From Marasmius tenuissimus (taxonomy: Eukaryota > Basidiomycota > Agaricomycetes > Agaricales > Marasmiaceae), in contig JAQOTA010000059.1 of the NCBI GenBank assembly GCA_029532415.1, positions 496,001 to 560,000 on the forward strand: a stretch of 64,000 nucleotides of DNA. The letters run 5' to 3'. How positions within the stretch are numbered: the stretch's first letter is position 1; each line of letters starts with the position of its first letter. Below the pieces are notes generated by a model that did not search any database, was not told the DNA's origin, and saw only the letters and a program-made list of their open reading frames with translations. Positions 56,021-64,000 of the stretch are shown here, piece by piece. The position numbers and the translations under genes are program-made.

Positions 56021-57792
56021 ATGGTCAGTGCTACATCATACTGTCCACTAAATGTGTACTGACCTGAACACATAGCCTAGAACCAAGTTCAATGCCAAGA
56101 AGACTACTGGAGCTCCCGCTCCTACCAAATCTCTCGCAGTCAAAGCTGTGGAAACCGTCAAGAAGGCTACAAAACGCGTTGAAAATGCGTTGAAAAAACC
56201 CCGAGGCAAGTCTAGTAAGAGCTCATGGTGTGGTGCTCGACTTGAGCCGTTAGACGGTATACTTGGGTTTGAGGCACGCTTTCAGCTGGAAAGTGGTGTC
56301 GAAATCTACACAGACCAAAAGTTCATCGAGAAGAATGAAAATCCAGCTTCGCATACCGAGGTACGTGAGGTTATTTCTTTGTAGATTCAAACTCACTGTA
56401 AGTAGTACTGTGGAGTATGCCGCAACGGCGGTGAGCTGGTATGCTGCGACTCATGCCCTGGTGTTGTCTGTAAAGAATGCCTTGGGAACGATGTCGCGGA
56501 CAAGCACCTCGGAGCGGGACTCTTCCGGTGCCCTGGATGCCACCTTCGAGAATTTCGCCTTCGAAATTATACTGTATGTAGTTCCGTTTTTTTCAGATCA
56601 CCTTCTAATGTGTTTTCACAGGGCTTTTCGCTTCGAAAGGACACACTCGTGCTCAAACCGCGAGGGACCTATCGACATGCAGCGAATGAATACACCGCTG
56701 ACCCAATTCTCATTCTCAACGTCTATTTGAATGATGGGTTGGTCAAGCCAAGCCTCATCACTAGCGCGACTTTACCCATCAAAGACTGGACGACGGGAGA
56801 TCTTGCTATGGTTCAAGTCCCGTTCAACTTTCCATCTCCCGAGGACGATATTCCCCCGCACACTGTTATTATGGATGATCTCGCCAACCATTTGTCCAGT
56901 GGGTTACTCCGACGGTATGTTTTCCCCTTTACATTTTCAGCTTGCACTCACAAAATTTGATCAAGAATCACGAAGATCGCGCTTTTTGTCTCGACTCATA
57001 CCGACCCGGTGAACGGTACCTTTCACTCTGAAATTGGAAATGGAGGTGCTGTTGAGTTCAACGAAGTGAGATTTCCGTTCATTTGCAACGTCTGTGTATT
57101 CTAATAACTTGTAGCTCATGGAATGCCTGTTTCCTGAATCACTTCGTGTTCAACTTCGTGCACGGGGAGGCTCCAGCCAGCTATTCGTGCTGGCATGTGG
57201 AGGATTCTGGTTGAAGAAAAACCTCCGTGATCAGGTTCTCAGCTTTGTCAACGAGTGAGTCTCTTGAGCTATTTCTACACCACTCTAACTCACCTTTCGG
57301 TACCACAGTATAGAGTTTGATCACGTCCTTGGGTTCTCGGGACGTGATCTTCAACCTCTCTTCACTGGCACATTCTTGCGCCAATGCATGGAGATGTTCT
57401 TCATCCACGGTAAGGAACTCTATACGCGTTCCATCCTTCCTGATCATGCTACTCTGGGAAGCCATACCGGAGTAGTTTGGATGCGACCAGCGAAAAATGG
57501 GAGGCCTATTGCGAAGGAACGTTATGTTTGGCACCACCCAGCCTATAGTCCATTCGGATTCCCCGACAATCTGCCACAACAGTGTCCCGATTGCGGTATT
57601 CTCAAACCGTGGACTGGCGTTGAATGTCGTGTTCTTGAGGGTGAGCACAGGGTTGACCTACACTGCCGGAAGTGCGAGATGAAAAGGACTATCAAACGGG
57701 GTAAAGGCTGGGAGAAGATTACAAGTGGTGGGGAGAAAGCAGCGTACAGTCCACTACCCGGGGGTGATTGGTTGGTAGAGATACTCGACTAG
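56021..57792 (+). CDS. PHD-finger protein with histone H3-tail-like N-terminus and CHAT-like His/Cys pair
   Basis: Seven exons, 56021-56023 (just ATG), 56076-56360, 56406-56573, 56622-56914, 56966-57065, 57115-57254 and 57309-57792, sum in frame to 490 residues. Residues 1-20 read MPRTKFNAKKTTGAPAPTKS. Against the H3 tail, 14 of the first 24 positions after Met are identical without gaps, including Lys4, Lys9, Lys18 and Lys23. Residues 97-152 form a PHD-like finger (CGVCRNGGELVCCDSCP, VVCKEC where PHD usually has His, then FRCPGC). Residues 250-330 contain FVSTHTDPVNGTFH (His261) and LFVLACGGFW (Cys311), a spacing and context like CHAT/caspase-fold proteases. The C-terminus has a zinc-ribbon pattern (CPDCG...CRKC). 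An alternative upstream start (for example 55823) would place the H3-like part internally. The exon plan and finger are well supported; the protease idea is inference. Confidence 0.72.
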
Positions 57793-57995
57793 CGTGTTTG
57801 TTTCTTCTTTCTTGTTCAAAGACACGTACTTAGCCCTCATACTTGTCAACTCAAATACCCAGAACGTGTTTCATATTCACAGGCAATCTAATAGTACAAT
57901 ATTCTTCTGGTACAACTTGTGCGGGCAAGACTCAGTAAAGACAGGAATTACAAACGCGAAAACATCAAATGTAGCAAGAAAACCGAAAGCAGTAC

Positions 57996-59056
57996 CTAGT
58001 CACGGATGTAACAAACGTGAACCTCATCAGGAATCTCGACAAAACCACAAACATCGCAATCGGGACACTCGTCAATATCTAGTACTTCTCATGAGCTTTG
58101 AGATGCCTAAAAAATTGGAATACGCACCGATAACGCCCTTGTTAACAGCCTTGCAGGCGTGGTGGACACCTGGAACCTTGATGCCCTTACAAAACTTGCA
58201 GTCTCGGGCCTTCGTGAGGTCTAGAACAAAGTCTTAGCCGACGAGCAGCGCGTCAGTAGAAAAGAAACACGTACCAATGACCTCAGGATTCGAAGGAGGT
58301 GTAACGGGTTCGGCGGGCTCAGAAGCTGGAGCGGGAGCCTGATAGTCAGGATCGTCGTCTATAAAACACACTTAGCACAAGTAAAATAGCCTCAAAAACA
58401 AGTTGCACTTACCTCCATCCGCGTCCGCATCGGACATCTCGACGTGCGCAAAGCGCCCTGTAGGATCATAATGAATGAGTCCATCTTGGACCATCACATC
58501 ATCCTCGGCATGAACACCTCCGGGGAGCAGACTGTAGTCGTTCGTCTTGATTACTAGAGGGCCTCTGTTGCGGATGGTGTCAAAGCATACTGGAAAAAAG
58601 TGAATCAGTTGCGCGTGAACTGATGCAGTGACACAAACCAAAAAAACCACATCCGTTGGCCTTTCCTTTCGGGCATACTGCAATGTTTTTCCCCCCCCAT
58701 TCACCAGTACCAGGGACCTGATAGTGAGCAACGGGGCGACGACAGAGGCATCTCATACACGGTGCGATAAGGAACCGAGCGCCTCGAGCAGACATCAGGC
58801 GGCCCATTTCAATAGGACTGTTAAACCGATAGTCGTGAGTATATGTAAAATCATCCATCCAACGAACAAGAACTTACTAGCGAAACTTTACGAGCCGTCC
58901 CTTATGGACAGAAGTTAGATCGACAATCCTTCGCTGTGCTTTCTTGAGCTGAGCCGGGGTGGAGACGTGTGGATCGGCGTTTGGATTCAACTGGTATCGT
59001 GGTTTAGACTTGCGAAGGGCGCGTTTCGAGAGAGCAGAGCGAGGAAGTCGAGGCAT
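57996..59056 (-). CDS. Cys-rich zinc-binding hypothetical protein
   Basis: Six minus-strand exons, 59056-58878, 58817-58639, 58589-58413, 58358-58275, 58220-58128 and 58078-57996, join in frame to 264 residues. The N-terminus is strongly basic (MPRLPRSALSKRALRKSKPR). A first Cys cluster reads PCMRCLCRRPVAHYQ...CPKGKANGCGFFGICFD. An acidic Pro-rich linker (DADADGDDDPDYQAPAPAS) leads to a second cluster, CKFCKGIKVPGVHHACK...CPDCDVCGF...HVCYIRD. These look like two small zinc knuckles. It converges on the PHD gene with about 200 bases between stops. I do not recognise the family. DNA or chromatin association is only a guess from the basic and zinc features and the neighbour. Confidence 0.7.
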
Positions 59057-60555
59057 ATTTGAAAGAGGTTTCCGAAGAGCGATGGGGAGGCAAAGAACTG
59101 TGGGGATCTGGAGACTTTTCCCGCATCCGACCACAGTATTTCTATGTTTCCTCTGAATCACTGGGGAGGTCACGTACCAGGACGAAAAAACTTTTTCTGA
59201 CGTTCCCCACAGCTTCTGAGTCGGTATATCCATTCCCGACCCTTCACATCTTCACCTCCACTCTTCTGCATCGTCCGCTGTCGGTTGTCGGGGTCATCGG
59301 GTGTCATTTGTCGAACTTGACATGACGAAGCTTCTCTACTCGTACCTTGCCTGGGATCAGGTCTAAATTTCGGGCCAAATTCAAGCATGAAAATTGCCTC
59401 AAAAGTAAATTAAGCCCATGAAAAGAAATAAATAAAAAGGTTGGAGAATTGTGAAGAGGGGGGTCCAAGGAGAATGGCGCGATGTAGGGTCCTCGCTGGA
59501 AATGTACAAGCTAAACTGCAATTTGAAGAACATGATTAGCCAGGACAAGATCGAACTGCTCGTAAGGGTACTTTACCACTCGAATTTCTTCCTATGGGGG
59601 GCGTTGGGAGTATATAAACAAGAAAGACCCCCACGACGCGCTGCGACGCGGTGGTCAGCTAGGAGGAAGATCCACGCGAGCGTGCTGATCGCGTGGGCTT
59701 CTGACAGCGTGATGACATCTGTGGCTGTTACCGGTAGCCCGGGAAGTATGATCCGTCTTACCAATAATCTGCGCGGGCGCAGTACTCCTATGCCTGGGAA
59801 TTAAGTTGTTGGATGTTGTGTCCTCGGACTTTAGATCATTACAGCTCGAAGTGATTACTATAATCATGGCCCACTGCCGGTCATTCAATAGGTGGCCGGG
59901 GGTAGATTTTATATGCGGCCAAGACTTAGGCTGCGTTAGGCAGGATCAGAGAATGACTTGCGTCTGATTTCCGATTTCGAGAGCGTATGTGTATCACCGT
60001 GTGAGGCGCGGCGATCGGAGAGTTCGAGGCAGCAGGGATTGGTGTGAGTCTTTGGAAAGGTGCCTGGCTTCTAATGGGATTCTGTATGTACTTATCTGTG
60101 GTAAGACCGCCTCGAAACTGGCGTGCCTGAACAGGAAACAGGAGCTCATGCCACTCGTGCCAGGTCGGTGGGATTTAAATGACTTGGCTGTTCATGCTCA
60201 CCATACTTGTGCCACAATCTTGGCGAGATCTTGTTGTGAATGTTGTGACTCCGAGCTCTTGTGCATCTTTATCCAACGAGACCACAACAAAGATTGTAAC
60301 GGCTCCCGAGCTTGTATTTCTCAAATTCGTTCTCAACAATCTGGGCCATGCTTCCTTCATCATTCTACGTAAAATGAAACTGGCATCCTGATGAGTACCG
60401 ATTTATTGGACGAAAACCTTGGGGAGTTCCAACTCTACTTTTCGCTGCTAAGGAGCTTACCTCGCCGTCGTCGTATGGGATTCTATATTTTAAATGCCAC
60501 TTCAATTTGCTAAGGGGGATTAGTAAAGGAGGAGACTGTAACCTCCAGTTCCCCA
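59057..60555. other. Intergenic, nothing recognised
   Basis: About 1.5 kb with an A-rich stretch at 59400-59450 and a TATA-like GTATATAAACA at about 59609. No gene could be attached to it. Confidence 0.35.
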
Positions 60556-61357
60556 ATGACAGCAGCTCGACCTATTGAGCCCAGTGGCATCACCATTGAC
60601 TGTCAATCACCTGTATGTTCTACGCACGCGGCACCATCTTCCGAGGAGATAGCCCTCACCGTCTCACATGAGACTGTTAGAACCCAAGCCTCCCTGTACC
60701 ATATCCATTCTCCTGTCTACAGGCTTTACCAGGTCTCAACCCCTCTGCAAACCACCCGCCACACTCATGTATCGTACCGAATCATATTTTCCCAGGAAGA
60801 ATACGGCATCGGTTCCCAAGACTCGCAAGAGAATACTCCAGGTCCCGTTTACAGTCGCTCCAATGATGTTGCAGACCTCGCCACATACACTTCCACCCCA
60901 AACGCCTCAGGTGATGGCATCCTCGGCGGTAGCATATCGAGGGCGGTCCCAACAACAGAGATTGGAGAAAGTTTGGAGTCAACTTCAGATACATCAGCAC
61001 CTACGGGCATTACGTCGTTCAACTTTTTGCCGCAACAGTCGCTGCAAAACATGCCGGCGCAGACAAGAAAAGAACCCAGGGACAGTGGCGGCGGCGAATG
61101 AGTGCGAAAACCCGCCACAGAAGAGACGGGAGCGAAGCATGTTCGCAAGCCTGTGAAAAAAGAAAAGTCAAAGAAACGGACGACGAACCGGATCATGGTT
61201 GCGATAACGGTCAATATTTCTTACGCCAGATCGATTGCGAATCGGTTGACCTTGAGGGGATTGCAATTAGCCTTCGATGGTGAACCTGTACGGACTAAAG
61301 CGAAGATTCCAGCTCCTCATCATAAAATTTGAAGACAAACCATCCCAGTCATCTTGA
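60556..61357 (+). other. Possible 5' part of the gene disrupted at 61358-63472
   Basis: A 181-codon frame from 60556 (MTAARPIEPSGITIDCQSP...) is Ser/Thr-rich with acidic patches and ends TRKEPRDSGGGE. It overlaps an alternative frame of 162 codons, and a basic segment (KHVRKPVKKEKSKKR) follows. Whether these are exons of the next, broken gene cannot be settled by eye. Confidence 0.3.
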
Positions 61358-63472
61358 GTGCCGACTCGAAGCAGAAAGACGTCATCTAAGGAACGCCGAG
61401 TCGCCCGGAGGTTGGAAGCAGAAGCACTAGAGAAATCAGAGGGTTTGCCGGAGCGTTTTGGATCGGAACATTTGCCGGACTTGAGTAAAGCGTTGTCATG
61501 CAAGACTCCGTGTTTTGACGAGCTACACTGGGGGCAAAAAAGCATAATTCATGTGGTATTATTCAATCTTTATGCTGAATTTATTCTAAAAAATGCCAAA
61601 TTTGGAATAAATTCAGCATAAAAACCGAATAATACTACGTGCATTATGTTATTTTGCACCCAGTGCTAGAAACCTCGACAGGGACGATGGCTAATCACAG
61701 AAAGGGCATTTGTCGACGAAAAAGACGTAATCAGTTACAAGTTACCACCCGAGTTCAGAATCTTCTTTGCCGTTGGTGTTCGGTGCAGCGAATGGAATGC
61801 AAGTGCATTCCATGCACTCAAGACGCCGACTCGAGAACAAAAGATCCTCAAGTCCGAAAGGAAACTAGAGGCCGGAAAAAAGCGAGTTCGTTCGTCTTGC
61901 AGCAAGTCGTTCACCAGGAACAGCGATTCAAGCAAGCACCTCAAGAGTGTCCATAGAGAGCCAGCCGAGTGTTGCTGGGCTGAGCTTAGGGAGAAAACGT
62001 AGCCAGGGTGCAATGAAACCTTCTCGTGGATAAACGCTTTGAGAAGGAATCGCCAGCAAGCGACGCTTGTTACGATTCAAAAGAAAGTGGTACAATATCA
62101 AGCTGATAGCGATGGTCAATCATTGCTCTCGATGAGTGCGAAGTTAAGATATCATACCTCACTGTACGCATACAACTGGCATGGAAAGAGACGGTGCGAA
62201 TCGCGATTGGCGTAAGAGCCCTTTCCGTTTTGTGCGTTGAACTTGACGAAGTCAATAGTTTGAGAGTGATATGCTCTCCGAGCGTGGTAAGAGACTGTAG
62301 AAGACTCCTGTTGAGCAGTCGAAGTCACATCGAGGTCGACCGTCGTGGACGGTCAACCGAGCGCTTCGGCGAATGCCGAATCACGCCAGAGCACGCCATC
62401 GTGGGACAGCGCGCACGGACCATGCAGAAAAAATATAAACCTGCGCTCGACAATCTGGATTCCTTAGAACATACTCATCAGGATCTTTTTATAGAAACTG
62501 ACCGAGTCTCGCATTTTTACAAATGCCACTTCTTCAAATCCAGTCGATGACAATCGCGCTCCCTCGTTCATACTGAGAACATGGCTTCTTCATTGAAGCC
62601 TCGAGGACGTTTGGCTTCGCACTCTGGGTGCCCTTTGGGTACTCTGAAGTCGTTGCCGACGAGAGGAGTGCCAGTCTGATGGATTCTTTTCTTCTTTCTT
62701 TGTAGAACCTGAACCTTTTGTGTTCGTAGATAGTGACCCAATTCACTGAAGCTTTTCATCTAAATCTGGTCGAGTGCAAGCTGAACTTTGAACGTTTACA
62801 TGAGCTTGAAGCCGGGCCCAAGATTTGTGAGATTTGCACGTTGTTCAATGACCACTACAATGGTCTGTTAGACAGAGTTTCCCGGGTCTCGTTCACTGTT
62901 TGTACACCTTCGTGACCTTCATCTTCAATTTCAGCCTGTTCGATTTCATTGCTCTACATCTGGCAGTCTTCAACCTCCAAACCTTCACCAGTTACTAATT
63001 ATGTACTGGTCACCAGCCAAGATGTCCTCGACTGACATTGACAAGCAAAGTGATTGAGAACGGTATGTCTGCAAATTCGTCTCTTACGCGGTCTTTTTCT
63101 CATGAATATGACAGTCTTCGAGATGATCTGATTTCTTTCCGAGCCAGCAATCCCTGAATGTACGATAAGCTGTCAAGGGTACAACAAATCCGACGAGGGA
63201 GAAAAGGAAAAGGGTATTTGGATCATACAAAGCGAATGCTGGACGATCTCTACTCCCGGTGCGTTAGTGATTTTCTCTCTTCCAGCAGTGTACCTGATAG
63301 CATGTCAGAAGATGAAAAATCTGCGACAAGGATTCGACCAACTGTGCCATTTTCTGCTCTGCCGTTGCCTTCGAACCCCGACCACTCACTGGCGCCGTTA
63401 ATGAAGGCTCGGACAGAACTAGGAGAACTGGACGCCTCGAACACGGCCGTGAGGCCCAGCAATGCCTTCTGA
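61358..63472 (+). pseudogene. Gene disrupted by a MITE and by nonsense codons
   Basis: A frame from 61358 (MPTRSRKTSSKERR...) reads into the MITE after ...KTPCFDEL. Just beyond the element the same frame resumes as ETSTGTMANHRKG, then CRWCSVQRMECKCIPC. Leaving out the element and one CTA copy makes a continuous frame 61358-61956. Farther on, short protein-like pieces occur (SLEHTHQDLFIETDRV about 62460; ICTLFNDHYNGLLDRVSR about 62830). At 63120-63472 LRDDLISFRASNP, a TGA, then MYDKLSRVQQIRRGRKGKG run in one frame. The pieces may be exons of one gene with a Cys cluster and coiled-coil parts, now inactive. The family is unknown. Confidence 0.45.
61526..61665. mobile_element. 140-bp foldback MITE with CACTG termini and CTA target duplication
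   Basis: Near-complete inverted repeat: about 62-base arms (52 of 62 positions match by my count) starting CACTGGGGGCAAAA on the left and, read from the other end, CACTGGGTGCAAAA. The centre is AT-rich. CTA stands on both sides (61523-61525 and 61666-61668). Three-base target duplication and CACTG ends fit a CACTA/EnSpm-like or similar DNA transposon derivative. No coding capacity. Confidence 0.85.
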
Positions 63473-63870
63473 TATGGACGACCGACATGAAGGACTTCAG
63501 ATATCTAGTCGCCGTATAGGTACCTTGTGGGATTGGGTATGCCCATGAAGAGTGAGACGGAATGCCAACGGCGTAAGACCAACTCAATTCATCCTTCCTT
63601 TTTTGTTTCTGACTGTCAGCCTTAGATTATCATTAGCCATAGAAATCCAGTAACTGAACGTGAACGACCGGTACCGGAAATCCACATACTATCATCCGTT
63701 CTTCACCTCGAATCATCAGACATCTTAACTCGAGTCAGGCTCGGTACCATCGAACTCTCGCCCGGGCCGCTTGCGCGGTGCCTACATCAGGGTCGACCCC
63801 AATTCGCATAAAAACCCAAATGTCACTCCGTCACTCCATCCGAACCTTTTCACTGAACCCCCACCATACC
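63473..63870. promoter_or_regulatory. Probable promoter of the gene starting at 63871
   Basis: About 400 bases with no open frame of note. A CATAAAAACCC element lies about 65 bases before the ATG and a pyrimidine-rich leader follows. Confidence 0.35.
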
Positions 63871-64000
63871 ATGCATACTATTGAGTTGGCTCCATCTGAC
63901 GGCCGAATCCTCAGCGTCAGCGTACTTCACCACCGAGCAGAGCTCGTTCGCTCCTACAGGTTTAGCATCAAGAAAGGCCAGAACCAAGCGCACGTTCAAT
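63871..64000 (+). CDS. N-terminus of a DUF4140/DUF4139-type protein, cut by window edge
   Basis: Open from ATG 63871 to the edge, 43 codons. It starts MHTIELAPSDGRILSVSV, then LHHRAELVRSYRFSIKKGQN. This resembles the DUF4140 N-terminal domain (V.VY..RAEV.R.....L..G.N.V) of 'mucoidy inhibitor A'-like fungal proteins. Only the first strand pair is visible, so the call is tentative. Confidence 0.5.
   Translation, partial: MHTIELAPSDGRILSVSVLHHRAELVRSYRFSIKKGQNQAHVQ

Noticed and set aside
1..64000. CRISPR arrays, bacterial operons, rRNA or tRNA genes
   Set aside because: The sequence is eukaryotic with spliceosomal introns; no regularly spaced identical repeats and no convincing tRNA cloverleaf or rRNA segment was seen. 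A tRNA scan would be decisive.

Overview
The window reads as nuclear DNA of an Agaricomycete (mushroom-forming basidiomycete). Nearly every gene is cut by many short introns of about 50-70 nt with GT-AG or occasionally GC-AG ends. The families present are typical of that group: DUF6533 and DUF6534 seven-helix proteins, a MULE transposase with a SWIM finger, a TKL-like kinase and a PHD-finger gene. Exon structures were assembled by hand from splice signals and protein logic. All full gene models close in frame, but none has been checked against RNA or a database.

Layout. 0-6.4 kb: glyoxalase I (minus, cut by the window edge), an MFS monocarboxylate-type transporter, two intact tandem mitochondrial-carrier-like genes and a third broken copy fused to an MFS relic. 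This is a local segmental duplication. 7-9.1 kb: Baeyer-Villiger monooxygenase. 12.4-16.1 kb: aminopeptidase P with a disordered N-terminal extension of about 405 residues. 17.7-19.3 kb: DUF6533 membrane protein. 20.6-21.0 kb: small Ser/Thr-rich gene (minus). 23.0-28.7 kb: secreted GH2 beta-mannosidase and branched-chain aminotransferase. 29.0-33.0 kb: putative securin and an 18-exon DUF6534 protein. This pair is duplicated at 43.6-47.6 kb, where the securin copy has decayed and the DUF6534 copy is intact. 36.1-39.3 kb: a kinase-like gene running in the same frame into an eIF4G-type MIF4G/MA3 gene, separated by one TGA. 39.9-43.2 kb: two divergent hypothetical genes.

47.9-63.5 kb is an accessory, transposon-rich stretch. 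It holds an intact MULE transposase, a DEAH-helicase relic, a 79-bp-period tandem repeat, a PHD-finger gene, a convergent Cys-rich gene, and a gene disrupted by a 140-bp foldback MITE with CTA target duplications. The first bases of a DUF4140-type gene lie at the right edge.

The most unusual object is the PHD gene at 56.0-57.8 kb. Its predicted N-terminus copies the histone H3 tail (14 of the first 24 residues after Met identical, ungapped). A PHD-type finger follows, then a His...Cys arrangement resembling a CHAT/caspase-like protease, then a zinc ribbon. Since PHD fingers commonly read the H3 N-terminus, the protein may carry its own ligand. The kinase/MIF4G frame continuity and the asymmetric fate of the securin/DUF6534 duplication are the next most interesting points.
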